Below, one piece after another: positions 24,793 through 37,180 of a stretch of 64,000 nucleotides of DNA. Below the pieces are notes generated by a model. It made no database searches. It was not told the origin of the DNA and saw only the letters and a program-made list of their open reading frames with translations. The position numbers and the translations under genes were made by a program. Each line of letters begins with the position of its first letter. The stretch's first letter is position 1. This DNA is from Ecdyonurus torrentis. Taxonomy: Eukaryota; Arthropoda; Insecta; Ephemeroptera; Heptageniidae. The stretch is from NCBI GenBank assembly GCA_949318235.1, contig OX439137.1, positions 21,694,518 to 21,758,517 on the forward strand, written 5' to 3'.

Positions 24793-25189
24793 GTTTGTTA
24801 TCCATATTATCGATTTTCTTTTGTTTTAAAACTAGTTACTAATCACTATTATACTTATTGTATTTATTTTTGCACGTTGTTGCTATAAAAAAGTGATATC
24901 AGATATATTTGCATAATTAATTATCTTTAGCTTTTTTTTTCAAAGATGAAAGCTGTCATTAAAAAAAAAATTTAAATAATCATATTAAAAAACGTAGACA
25001 ATTTATTTTTAAAAGAACCTTTTTAATGCTAATAACCTATTATTATATTATACTATAGTTAATATAGACAGATAAAGGAAATGATTGTGTTTTTAGTATA
25101 GCAAGATGCATTTAGATATATTTGAAACTTTGAAAATATCTAAATATATATAATGTAATTATTATGTTAAAAAGAAAATATTGCTTTTT

Positions 25190-25305
25190 ATTTCTATTTT
25201 TGTAAAACGTAACAAGGGGAACTTGAGATTTTTTAAACAATTTATTCAAAAAGTCTCAAGTTCCACTTGTTACGATTTATAAAAATGGCAACAAAAAGCA
25301 ACAAT
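25190..25305. repeat. Short foldback repeat
   Basis: GTAACAAGGGGAACTTGAGA pairs with TCTCAAGTTCCACTTGTTAC about 30 bases away, and the arms extend into TTGCTTTTTATTTCTATTTTT and its inverse. Confidence 0.85.
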
Positions 25306-25490
25306 TTTATATTATATTAGATTCTAATATTATACTACAATAGTACATTCAATAGTCATATAGTATGTGTTATCAGTAACACAAGTAGGGAGCATAATAA
25401 ATTTGTGCTAAAATCATCTTTGGATTTAGTTTTTACATTTTTATTTTTACATAAATCTTACAGTTCATTATTAATAGTATTCGTAAACCC

Positions 25491-25588
25491 TGTTCCCGTG
25501 CTCTAAAAAAAAGCACAATTTCCTTTAAAAAGCATTGGGTGAACGTCATTTTTTTCTTTTTTTAGAGCACAAAAAACAGGGTTTACGT
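25491..25588. repeat. Short foldback repeat (GTAAACCCTGTT ends)
   Basis: CGTAAACCCTGTTCCCGTGCT pairs with AGCACAAAAAACAGGGTTTACG. AAAAAACAGGGTTTACG is found again alone at 45387, in SLC6 intron 1. Confidence 0.85.
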
Positions 25589-25666
25589 ACACATCATTAT
25601 GTATATTTTATATATGCTGCGTTCGTTGTTTATTCACCATGGCTTTTAAAATATTTTAATCAAAAA

Positions 25667-25822
<156 letters not shown>

Positions 25823-26663
25823 ATAGTATATTATTATACCGTATTTTTTTAGTTAATTAAGATATTTCCTTCACATTCAAAAAACTGAACCAAATAAAAT
25901 ATCTTAGTTTTTATTGTTTTAACTTAAAGCTAAGATATTTATCTAGGGCACCCACTGTTTTAAAACTTCTTAAACACCTCAGAATATGGTTTAAAAAATT
26001 ATTAAACATAAATTCGATCGCAGCGCCACCTGCCTGAACTGCTACATGACCCATTCCCCCTTAAGATATTAGCTTCGTTTTTATAAATTGATGTCACGAA
26101 AGTGAATAAAAACAAGCAAACAATATTCTTGTCTTTAGTAAAAACACGCAGTGATGTAATATAATTGGGTATAAATAAAGTATTGTACAATCGGAATTCG
26201 ATATAACAGCTCTTCTTTGTGTGGAAATATCTGACCAATCAAAATGACTGCAAATTTTTATGCGTAGGAGGAATGTTAGTTCGTTTGAAGTTGATAAATT
26301 ACACCAGATTTTTTTTATCAAAGAGAATATTATTCAAATAAGAAGTATTTTTTTCAATAGTCTACAATAAAAAGTATATTATAGATTTTTGTAGTATAAT
26401 AGGATATATTTTATGGATATTATTGGATATATAGGAGTAGAAAGCTAAAAAAAGAAGTTTTAATTTCCTATATGCATTGTAACACTAACCTCAGCGTTAT
26501 TGAAGGTTCAAAATTTCAATAAGGCTAGACATACTTTAATGTGTTCGTAATTAATAATAATAAAAAAATCGCAGGTAACACCTATTGAAAATAAATGTCC
26601 AATGTTTATAGAAATTATTTAAATAAAGCAAGGTGTATCCTAAACCTTTTACTAAACACTTAA

Positions 26664-26972
26664 CTTAAAGGCGTAGAACACCTTGAACAAAAAACTTGCC
26701 TAGTATCATAACATACCCAAATATCAACATTATTTTGGCCGGAGTCATTGATTTCTAATTTATTTTCCATTTACAAAATGTCAGTTGCGTCACAGCTCGC
26801 CTGGTCCACGCGCGCGGAAACAGGCGAGCTGTGACGTAGTAAACCCGCAACTGACATTTTGTAAATGGAAAATAAATTAGAAATCAATGACTCCGGCCAA
26901 AATAATGTTGCTATTTGGGTATTTTAGGATATTAGACAAGTTTTTTTGTTCAAAGTGTTCTACGTCTTTAAA
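26664..26972. repeat. Foldback MITE family F2, copy 1
   Basis: A long palindrome. It starts TTAAAGGCGTAGAACACCTTG and ends AAGTGTTCTACGTCTTTAA, with arms through CCGGAGTCATTGATTTCTAA and CAGCTCGCCTGGTCCACGCG. Other copies are at 39597, 51577 and 52846. Its TTAAAGGC(G/A)TAGA terminus is nearly that of family F1. Confidence 0.95.
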
Positions 26973-27293
26973 TTAAAAATGTTCAATTAAAAGACCTTTT
27001 TTTATTTTATCATTTTTATCCCGTTCACTTATGGATTCATTAAAATCATTATAATTTCTAGCCTATTTTTTTTTTTCAGTTTATTTATATTTAAATAGAA
27101 AATTATTTCTAATAATATTATAAGTTAACATAGCATATAGCTTTTAGATTTTTTACATAAATAAATGTTTTCTCTTAATTAAAAATGTCAGTTTTGTAAC
27201 ATGCGATAATGTCATTAGTTTTTTGCTTGTTTAACTAACACATTAAAAATCAACTGCCTGGGATTATTATTTAAAATTTAAATATAGGTATTG

Positions 27294-27545
<252 letters not shown>

Positions 27546-27628
27546 GATTCATTTACAGTACCTGTCACAATTTGTTTTACGATGTTTTTAATGGAAATAA
27601 TATGTATAAGGACTATATATAAATAATT

Positions 27629-27659
<31 letters not shown>

Positions 27660-27922
27660 TTATTCTATTTACAGCATTAATACACTTACTCGTATTTCCA
27701 TATATGGTATAAGATAACAAAATAAATATTGCTGTCAATGAGGCAATTTGCAAATTAATCACATACAATATATATTTTTTTACATGACATTTTGATTAAT
27801 TTAAATAATGATATTACAATTTTGATTTCAATGTTGTTATTATTATATATTAAGTAAGGGACTAAAGTTTTGGGATAGACACTATAATGTTATTGACTTG
27901 ACTTTATAGTGCCTAGAATGAA

Positions 27923-28159
<237 letters not shown>

Positions 28160-29164
28160 GTCAACGTACAAACACACTAGCCATGCAAAATAGAGGTTGA
28201 ATATTCAAAACTTAAATTTATCGGATCTAATTTAACGCAAACTATACTAAAAAACACATGTTACAAAAATTTTAGTGGTAGATTTTTTTGGTTAAACTCA
28301 TTAATGGGAATCGGAAAACATAATAAATGTTAACCTGTAATAGAAATAACTAAAAATGAAAAATTATACTTTATAATGACTATGTAATAAAAATATATAA
28401 TATTATGTCTACTGGGAAGGAGGGGGTAATGGACTGTTATTATCAGGTATGCGGTGACGTCATTTTCTCTGTATTTACATATTATGTAACTTGCATTAAA
28501 TTATTTTAATGTGTAGCGTGAACTGTATAACTTTTTTTCTACTCTTCTACTTATTAGAAATAGAAATTATTTTAACGAAGAGTGTGACCAACTTGGAGCA
28601 GAAATTGTCAAAAGAGAAACTTTTTTTTCACAATAATTCTTTCTGCATTATTTATAACCAGCAAAACATACACGAGTTAATTAAAAAAAATCTAAAATAA
28701 CATTTTAACCAATTTTTTTAATATCAAAGAAGTTTCTAATTTGACTAAAATTTGTCACTTAAATTTGAATTTACACTTTTGCATGTTATCTTTAAAGTGG
28801 AATAACTTAAGTATTTGATCATGTTTTCACATGTTGGACGTAACTAAACTTTTAAGAAACATTTTTGGTTTATTTCATAATAATATTATTTCTCATGACT
28901 TTGTGAGATATCAGCCGGTCAACTACTCCCTTAAGTAATCAAGAGTTATAGCAGTGCTCGTTTTAATGGAAAAATATGTAAATTCAAACACACGCAAATG
29001 TTTACATAACAAAACATGTAATTTTTATAATTATCTATTCCAGTGCTGACCACGCTAGGTATTACTTAACTTTGATGAAAGTTGTACAAAACTTTTATCT
29101 TTTAACTTTATAATGCGTAAATATTTGTTATATATGAATAAAAATAAAAACGTAATAAAAATAT

Positions 29165-29590
29165 ACTAACTTATTTTTAGCATAATTTGTACAATACAGC
29201 ATAGTGTATGCTATTGACTAATAAAGGAACAACTGTTTTGAAGCCTTCTATAAGCGATTTCAGTCACATCCGCTTCCGTTTCTACTTACTACGCATGCGC
29301 AGAACGACGAAACGAAAGTAGAAGTGAGCAAAATTAATTATAGTCAGCCTCAAAAATGTTGTTCCTTTATTAGTAATTAATTCATGAGCAATTGCATCAT
29401 TGTTTGTGACTTTGACTGGGACGTCTGTAAAAATTTTCTTGCTCGATAAATCTATATTATAATTATCATTATTCAAAATAACTATGATACAAAGCATAAA
29501 TATTATGTTGTAGAGCATAATTACTTTTGTTGTTGTAATTTAGCATTATGACATAAATGTAGCATAATTTATGTAATTTATTCTTTCCGT
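29165..29590. repeat. MITE family F3, copy split by an F4 insertion
   Basis: The left part (29165-29215, GCATAATTTGTACAATACAGC) and the right part (29377-29590, ending TTTATGTAATTTATTCTTTCC) are F3 halves. The F4 foldback lies between them. Confidence 0.75.
29216..29376. repeat. Foldback MITE family F4, copy 2
   Basis: GACTAATAAAGGAACAACTGT at the left and AATGTTGTTCCTTTATTAGT at the right. The interior matches the copy at 10891, including CATCCGCTTCCGTTTCTACTT. Confidence 0.92.
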
Positions 29591-30831
29591 ATGCATTAAC
29601 AAAATTAATAAAAACTAACTTAACTAACTATGCTAGCACAGCAGCATACCAATGCTACATTGTATTGTGATTATACTGCATAACATAATAGTTAAGATGT
29701 TCAGCATAATTACTTATATAAATCCAAAGTAGCAAAACATTTGTGCTTTACAATATAGGAATTATTCAATGCAGCAGTACGTATTTTTTTCCCGTGTATT
29801 AAAGAAATTTTTAAATATATCTTCAAACTTCTAAACTTTCAAAGTTGCCTAACTCCTAATGCAAATAAGCTCTGTATGCTTTGATACATTTTTAGTGTAG
29901 GCAGTAAGAAAATTCATCCATGCGAAATCAATACTTTCAAGCATTCATAACTTTTAAAATATACGTTAATTAAATGTGAAGATTTTCTTCTTAACTTTCA
30001 TCACTCAAGTCACTATTTTTAACATCCTTGGTTGAGATTTGTTTTTGTTTTTTAGTTCACTGAAAGTTACTCTCTAAATTATTATTCTTTTAGTACGCAT
30101 AAAATTTTAAATTATGAATATGTTTACTAAAACATACTTTTAAATGAAAGGATTAAAATGATTAAAAGGATAAATAAGAGAAAAAGTAAACAAAAAACAG
30201 TACAATAAAGAAATAATTGGAATACACGTTTTTTCTTTCTTTTTAATAATAAAAAAATAATAAAGAAGATAAATTATTGTTCTATACTACCATTTCTAAG
30301 CCTACATTTCTATGTAAACAAAAATGTAGGGGTTGTTACTACAAAATGGCGGCATTTTTATTGAGCCCCTTACATATAGGCTTTTTGTTAATCAGAAATG
30401 TTTAACAGGTTGCATACTCTCTATAGTTTGCAGGCGTTTTACAAACTCTTACATGATATTATACATTTACTTTTTTGTGCGTGTATTGTGTTTTTTGAAA
30501 TAAATCCCTTTCTGAATCTGAATCAATATCTGATTATAAAAACTACAATGATTTTTTTTACCACTGTTCAATACAGTAATTTAAATATTTGAAATACAGC
30601 AGTGCTTTATTAAATTTTATTTTATAAAGTATATATAAAAAAAAAAGTGTGAAAAGGCAATAATTTCTTTTATTAGACCTTTTTTTAGTCTAAATTATTA
30701 TATAAAGCAGATATTTCAACATGTTGAAAAAACGATATATTTTTTTTTTATGTCAGGAGAAAAAAGAGTTTAAATTTCAGTTTGCTACTGACAAATGACA
30801 GTGAAAATAAATTTTCATTAAATGATACTCA

Positions 30832-30832
<1 letters not shown>

Positions 30833-30867
<35 letters not shown>

Positions 30868-30872
30868 ACTCT
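30833..30872. repeat. (CT)n microsatellite
   Basis: CT repeat with one TTT and one CACT interruption. Confidence 0.9.
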
Positions 30873-31237
30873 CTAGCGGTGTGTAGAAACCAACACAAAT
30901 ATTGACGTTTAGATTCATGTTAAGCATATTACGTATTTTTATATATCATCGTTGTGACGTAAAAATTAAATAACTTTTGTTCTGCAAAAAAAAAAAAAAA
31001 AAAAAAAAAAAATAGTATCACTTTTGTTTCGTAAAAGGGAAAAAAATGAATCTGTATTATAATGATACTCATTAATCTCATTATTTAAGGCACAATTAGA
31101 ACATTTCCAGCTCTTTATTACAACTTGGTACAAAACTAAAATACTGAAAAAAAAAATAATTACATATAATAAAATTATAACTCATTGTAGTCATTATGAA
31201 CAAATCAATAAGTTAACGTAAGAAAGTCTTCGAGTTG

Positions 31238-31276
<39 letters not shown>

Positions 31277-31279
<3 letters not shown>

Positions 31280-31482
31280 GCCCTCCTTCAAGTTCTTTAC
31301 CCCTATCACGACCCTATCGGTACATTGTGACGTCAGATACGTGATATAACAGTCAAAAAGACAATAAATAAAAATAAATACAAAATCAACTCTTTGGTGT
31401 CTAATTCACGGATAATAAGGTATGGTAATTATCAATCTAGTATTCTAAATGATATAAAAGTAAGTTGACAAGGGCTTTAAAC
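31277..31482. repeat. Half of repeat family F9
   Basis: Contains GTACATTGTGACGTCAGATAC, CGTGATATAACAGTCAAA, GGATAATAAGGTATGGTAA and ends GACAAGGGCTTTAA. The complete palindromic copy is at 50588-50995. A (TA)n tract of about 33 bp lies directly to the left. Confidence 0.85.
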
Positions 31483-32017
31483 ACTCAATAAATATTTATA
31501 AAAAAAAGTAAATTCAACAATGAAGATGAAATATTATTTTCATAACATGATATTTAAATTCTCTCACACTCACACATTTCACTATCGTGGGGGAAAAATC
31601 CTTTTTGCTTCACGTAACAAATGTAATATGCTAAATTTTCACTCCACTGCGACGATTATATGATATAAAAAAGTTACATCAACAAAACTGACGTAAACAT
31701 ATTCAAAAATATACGACGCTAAAAATATTTTACGTGTATATATTTATCATATTTTTTTAAGCCTTATTATTTATTTTATGAAAAGTATATAGAAATAGAA
31801 GGGAGATTATTTATTTTGTATATCATTTTTATGTTACTGATGTTTTATAAAGCTGGTTATTTTACGTTAAAAATAGAAGAAGAAAAATACTTGTATAAAA
31901 GCGTATGAATATGAATGTACGTTTTCTTTCTATCAATAGTTTTTACTTTGGTAATATAGTCTTTTGAAATATTTTAATATATTTATAATTAGATTTACTG
32001 AAGTAACTTATTTGGTT

Positions 32018-32027
<10 letters not shown>

Positions 32028-32091
<64 letters not shown>
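32028..32091. repeat. (TA)n microsatellite
   Basis: About 32 TA units. Confidence 0.95.
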
Positions 32092-32098
<7 letters not shown>

Positions 32099-32149
32099 CA
32101 TAATTCATCTTTTTCTCTTTTACTATACATGGACAAAATATATTAACGG

Positions 32150-32400
32150 CAGGTACTTTCCCGGACAGTGCCGCGCTTCCTAAAGAATTCATTCATGATT
32201 TTCAGATGATTTGGCAACGCTGCTCTTACCTGACAATGTATTTCTACTCTTTTGTTTAGGAAGCGGCATCGACTTTGATTTTAAGTATACATTGTCCAGG
32301 AGTGTACAGTACATAATATTCTATTCTGTAACTTATAATAGGTACCAAAATGAAATGAGTAACTTTCAATGCAGTATCTTTATGAGAAAATAGAAAAACT
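32150..32400. repeat. Probable foldback remnant
   Basis: TGCCGCGCTTCCTAAA at 32169 pairs with TTTAGGAAGCGGCA at 32257. The right side, ACTTTCAATGCAGTATCTTTA, resembles ACTTTCAATACATAATGCTTA at about 58831, so it belongs to a dispersed repeat. Confidence 0.55.
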
Positions 32401-32424
32401 TGCAACATTACGATAAAAGATTAC

Positions 32425-32795
32425 ATAGGCCGACGCAGCCGTCAATCGGTCCCCTGAGCGATAGCCGTGCGACAACTATCGCTGGCTCCCGATTGGCTTA
32501 ACGCAAAAGGCAGACCAATCCTAACTCTAGCAGTCCTTGTCCCAAAAAGAATGACTGACGGCTGCTGTAAAAGTTTTTTTATTTCCATGCGGTACATATT
32601 AATCTAGAACAGACAGGGGGTCTGTGCCGTAAGTCCTCACGAGATACTCGGTACCGAGGAAGGCGGCGTAACTCACTTTTTTATTATAGAGAACTTGTGA
32701 GCCACGCCCCCTTTCTCGATACAGAGTTTCCCGTGTACCCTTACGGAACAGACCCCAGCTCTGTTATTGTAGGCATTGATACACTACAACGTCAC
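32425..32795. other. GC-richer island with imperfect palindromes
   Basis: This stretch is much richer in G and C than its surroundings. GGGGGTCTGTGCCGTAAG at 32616 pairs imperfectly with CTTACGGAACAGACCCC at 32740. CGCAGCCGTCAATC at 32435 faces GACTGACGGCTGC at 32552. No reading frame of note. It looks like a palindromic repeat or a relic element, not a gene. Confidence 0.5.
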
Positions 32796-32799
32796 CTAC

Positions 32800-32985
32800 A
32801 CAGAATTAATAAATTACGTAATTTATGCTACATTTATGTCATTATAGCAGAAATAATGCTAATTTGTACATCATATATAATTATGTATGTTTTCTAGCAT
32901 ATATAGTTATTATAAAGTATAGCATGAACTCATGAACTATGTTGTATTGAACAAATTGTGCTGAAATGAGTCAATAAATTTCTTT
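32800..32985. repeat. MITE family F3 copy
   Basis: Starts AATAAATTACGTAATTTATGC and continues ACATTTATGTCATTATAGCAG. The right end TGTGCTGAAATGAGTCAATAA is worn. Confidence 0.75.
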
Positions 32986-33019
32986 TTCTTATTCTAAAAA
33001 TAATAATAAAAATTATAAT

Positions 33020-33163
33020 ATGTTTTCTGTGAATGGTTTGGTTAGCAAAAATTGGTTGACAGCAAGAGACAAGTTGAACCTCGAAGGCAGGCATTTACGT
33101 GTCATGCAGAAAGCTGCAGTTCTTGGCACAGCTAACATTGTGCGCAAAGGTCTTAGTTTGTGA
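33020..33163 (+). pseudogene. C-terminal remnant of a LINE-type reverse transcriptase
   Basis: A 47-codon open stretch ends in TGA at 33161. It contains HLRVMQKAAVLGTANIVRK, which resembles the LQKxAxLGTAxILRKVL tail that I recall from LINE polymerases of marine invertebrates. A 5'-truncated LINE would leave just such a short 3' piece, followed by a 3' UTR and a simple-repeat tail, as seen here. The match is from memory and short. Confidence 0.45.
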
Positions 33164-33215
33164 TCCCTCATTTTTCCACCTGCAGTTTCTATCAGACAAT
33201 TGGAACTGGGTTATT

Positions 33216-33595
33216 CTCACCTTCACCTTCACCTTCACCTTCACCTTCACCTTCACCTTCACCTTCACCTTCACCTTCACCTTCACCTTCACCTTCACCT
33301 TCACCTTCACCTTCACCTTCACCTTCACCTTCACCTTCACCTTCACCTTCACCTTCACCTTCACCTTCACCTTCACCTTCACCTTCACTTTCACCTTCAC
33401 CTTCACCTTCACCTTCACCTTCACCTTCACCTTCACCTTCACCTTCACCTTCACCTTCACCTTCACCTTCACCTTCACCTTCACCTTCACCTTCACCTTC
33501 ACCTTCACCTTCACCTTCACCTTCACCTTCACCTTCACCTTCACCTTCACCTTCACCTTCACCTTCACCTTTACCTTCACCTTCACCTTCACCTT
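33216..33595. repeat. (TTCACC)n hexamer array, about 63 copies
   Basis: 380 bp of TTCACC with only two single-base changes (near 33389 and 33571). All three plus frames stay open (FT, SP and HL dipeptide runs) because the unit has no stop codon. It lies about 50 bases after the LINE remnant and may be its amplified 3' tail. Confidence 0.97.
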
Positions 33596-34048
33596 GGTGT
33601 TACAGAAGAAAGAAAAGAACTCATAATAATAAACTTATTAAAAAGGTAGTTTTGTTTGTGTAATCTAGGTGAAACATATTCAATATGCAAGCACTGCAAT
33701 ATGCAAGCATGTAATATAGCATATTCAAGCAACTATTTATTCTTTACGGTAAATATCATCGGTATTATGGTGATTTGTAATATTGTAAACAATACGTGTA
33801 ATAACAATAGCAGAAATCACTTTGTCGTGTAATTATCATCAGTCACACATCATAAACCTTTGTTTACAATACAAGAGACATTGTATATTTACCCTCATTA
33901 AGTTTAGCCTTTGTATGCGGTAGATAAATAAACATACACTGAAAAAAATTAATACAGCTCTTTTTTTGTAAAGTATTTTGCCAGTATACAAAAGTTTTGA
34001 AATATTTTTTATTACTCATTACGATTTTTTTATTGGACAGTCAAAAAT

Positions 34049-34603
34049 AATTACGTAATAATTATGCTACATCATTTTCAGTACAATATAATCACAACAG
34101 TATAATATATGCTATACTGAATAATTACTATGCTAGAGAGTAGTAATAAAGTTACAACAAGCATTGGTCTTGTCAAATGCAACTTAAAATAAATTAATAT
34201 AAAAAATTATAATAAGAATACAACATACATTAAACAACTATATAAGTATAATACTAAAGGCCCGAGCAGCTGTCTTATTTTATTTAATATTAAATTAATT
34301 AAAAAAAATAAGCTGCTGTGATTGGCTGAGAGTTGACTCTCAGCCAATCACAGTGGCTTATTTTTATAAATTAATTTAGTATTAAATAAAATAAGACGGC
34401 TGCGCGGGCTTTAATTAATAAATAAAAAACATTATAATGAAGTTTATGAAAATGTATTATTATCAGTATAATATTCCAATGTTGTAAGGGTGGTGAACAT
34501 TAATACATCGATGTTATATATTTTTGAGTTCCAATTTAGCATTATGTATGTTATACGATAACATAAATGCAGCATAAATTACGTAATTTATTCTTTGCGT
34601 TTA
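34049..34603. repeat. MITE family F3, copy split by insertion
   Basis: The left part has ATTACGTAATAATTATGCTAC; the right part has TACGATAACATAAATGCAGCA and ends AAATTACGTAATTTATTCTTT. The sequence between, which includes the hairpin at 34259, is foreign to the family. Confidence 0.65.
34259..34410. repeat. Hairpin repeat with facing CCAAT motifs
   Basis: Outer arms CCCGAGCAGCTGTCTTATTTT and AAAATAAGACGGCTGCGCGGG. The centre (about 34320-34348) is a perfect palindrome reading ATTGGCTGAGAGT then its inverse. Confidence 0.92.
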
Positions 34604-35384
34604 GAAGTATTTTTAAGTAATTTTTTGTCAAAAAAAAAATAATAATAAAAAAAAATCTGCCACAAGTGCAACTCTTGAGGTAACTAAATAAAAAGTGGTA
34701 TCAAATTTCATCTCCATTGTTCAATTTCTATTGTTCTATGGTTACAATGTAAAAAAAGCAACAACAATGATTGAGATAATGGCTAGCAGTACTGAGTTTT
34801 TTTTTAATGAACTAAATTAGTCTTATATTTCTAAAGTAGCTCCCAAATTTTACATTTTTTTCAACAAGCTCTTTCTTATACGAAGAATTTAAATATTTTT
34901 TAACTCAAATGCTTGTTTTTATTGATTTTCTTTGAATTGTATATCAATAAGAAATACTTATTTCTTTGTACACATGATGAAGTTTCTATGAAAACGATAA
35001 AAAATATATTTCTATTTATTTATACAAAGCTTATAATACCGAGTGTAAACATAAAAAAATCGATTGCTTACAGTCTGATTGAAAACTACTGCCTCTTGAA
35101 GTTTTATGGAAGTTTTTTCATGCATGAATTTTCACGTAAAAACTTTTCAGCATTTTAACTTTACTATAAAAGTTTTTTTATATATAACCTTTTACATTGA
35201 GATTTAATTTCATTAGACTTATCAGTGATGCGTGCTTTACAAACCTATAGGTGGCGTAGGAAATGGAGGGAGCGAGAGACCACTAATTTTATATCCTTTA
35301 TCAATGCGATACCATGCTTTTAGCAGTTTTTTTAGAGGGAAAATTATACTGACGCTGTGAAAATTAATGGGATATTACTAAACA

Positions 35385-35572
35385 TATACACGAAAATAAT
35401 AAATTATGTAATTATAGCATAAATGATGCTAATTTAGAACTATATTAATAATTACATAGCATAATATTTTGTACTTTGTAGCATAATTATTACCACGTAT
35501 AGCATAAATTCTGTTGTATTGAAAAAATTGTGTTGAAAAAGAGCTACCATAATAATTACGTAGTAATTTTTG
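35385..35572. repeat. MITE family F3 copy
   Basis: ACACGAAAATAATAAATTATG at the left, GATGCTAATTTAGAACTATAT inside, and CATAATAATTACGTAGTAATT at the right. Confidence 0.75.
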
Positions 35573-35967
35573 TATGTGCTCTGATGTGTGTTTTAAGCCG
35601 CCCACTCTTCTTTTTAATACTATATTTCTATATTGACAAGCTCAACGCTCTTTGTAACAATTAGGTTACTATAAACTGTCTGAGTGAATGAAAATTTTCA
35701 TTTAATATATTTCACTATAGAAGAAATTTCATCCATTCTATGCCTTAGTAAACTAAAATAATAGTCTCCTGTTTTAAAAAAAAAATTAAAAAAAAATAAT
35801 AAAAGGACACGGTTTAGGCCTTACAATATTTCAGCTTCATTATTACAGCTAACCCTTAAAACACTAAAATGAAATTAATTATTACACTAAAAATAAAAAT
35901 AATAAAAGGTTAGCCATAATTTTTACATTATACCATTAATAAAAGTCTTATTCACAATTTTCTTTTC

Positions 35968-36110
35968 CAAATGAAAATGGTAATTAGTTCCACTTAAGAA
36001 AAGTTTGATTGTTACTTAAAAAAATTTATTTAAGTGGAATTTTCTTACGTAAAATATCAGTTGAATTATGAACACCAATTATCTTAAGTGGAAGTAATTA
36101 GCATTGTCAC
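35968..36110. repeat. Foldback repeat (TAATTAGTTCCACTTAAG arms)
   Basis: GTAATTAGTTCCACTTAAGA pairs with TCTTAAGTGGAAGTAATTA; an inner copy TTTAAGTGGAATTTTCTTACG forms a second arm. Confidence 0.75.
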
Positions 36111-36599
36111 TTAGAAAAGCCAATTTTCATGACGTCTTTATATATTTATGCATAGCAAACAGAGGGGAGAGACAAATAAAAATACTGTGTTCGATTGTAG
36201 AAACACTACCGCAGGTTATAAGACACAGGTGTGATGGTTCGATACGAACGACATTCGATAGACACTTGCTTGAATGTAGTGTCAACCAATCAGCGTTCTC
36301 TTCAAGTAAAATAAACCACTGGCACTGGGTTGTATTTATGATCTCTAAACACGATCGTAACCATAATATAGCATGTAAAGCTTCTGCAAAGACTTATAAA
36401 TAGAAAGCACAAAAATAGTCAATCATTTTGACAAAATAGTTGGCTATAGTCGATGATTTATGTTTAAATTTATATAAATAGAATGAGAAAAAAATATTTC
36501 GTGAGTAAAAAATAATTTAATTTAATGTTAAACCGAAAAACTATTTTTGCGCGCTCTACTTATAAACGTGGTTATGTATTTTCTCATGTAAAAAAATAC

Positions 36600-37082
36600 A
36601 TACTTAATAATTATTTTAGTTCATTTTAAGCATAATTTGTTTAATAAAGCATAATCTATGCTATAGGGTTTGTGCGCATGAATTCATTCTGAATGCTTTT
36701 CGATGCTCTTCTTGAGCAATGAATAACATTGCTCAGCAAAGGACAAACGTAGTTTTTTGCTATTTTATGCTATTTTTTGCACACTTAAAAACTAATTCAA
36801 CCTGCTAGAAGCATCAATGCTCTCCAAAAAATTGAGAAGTATTTTTAAACTGGCAAAATGAGTCATTTTCCTATACTGGCCTATGTTATTTAGCGCTCAC
36901 TTATGGCGTCAACTTTAACATAAATGAAACCACCCTATATTGCTATTTAACTATGTTAAATAGCATAAATATTATGTTGGCACATCATATTTTATAAAAA
37001 TGTTATTCTAATTTATCATCATTTATGCTATATTTTCATATAAATATAGCATAAATTACGTAATTTATTCTTTCCGTGTATA
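36600..37082. repeat. MITE family F3, copy split by F5
   Basis: GCATAATTTGTTTAATAAAGC at the left (36631) and AAATTACGTAATTTATTCTTT then CCGTGT at the right. The F5 element sits between the two parts. Confidence 0.75.
36663..36940. repeat. Interspersed repeat family F5, copy 2 (nested)
   Basis: Starts ATAGGGTTTGTGCGCATGAA and ends AAATGAAACCACCCTATAT; ATAGGGT and ACCCTAT are the inverted tips. It has inserted into the F3 copy at a TATA site, which suggests a Tc1/mariner-like TA target, an inference. Confidence 0.75.
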
Positions 37083-37180
37083 AGTCAAGAGATGTAAAAA
37101 TTAGAAGGATGCGCTACAGGGATATGTAATAGATATGCTATAGCTCATTTTCAGCAAATGTGATTTATTACTTTATAATT

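Noticed and set aside
29282..29518. 78-residue minus-strand frame ending in RFVVLRMRSK
   Set aside because: It overlaps F3 and F4 repeats; the same RFxxLRMxSK tail appears in the F4 copy at 10958, showing it is repeat sequence.
33216..33595. CRISPR or satellite array
   Set aside because: A pure 6-bp tandem repeat with no spacers, in an animal genome.
33095..33663. Long frames of KV, FT, SP or HL dipeptides
   Set aside because: The TTCACC unit has no stop in these frames; four overlapping frames on two strands cannot all be genes.
36104..36403. 99-residue plus-strand frame
   Set aside because: No recognisable domain, and it begins within a foldback repeat; judged chance open sequence in a GC-richer patch.
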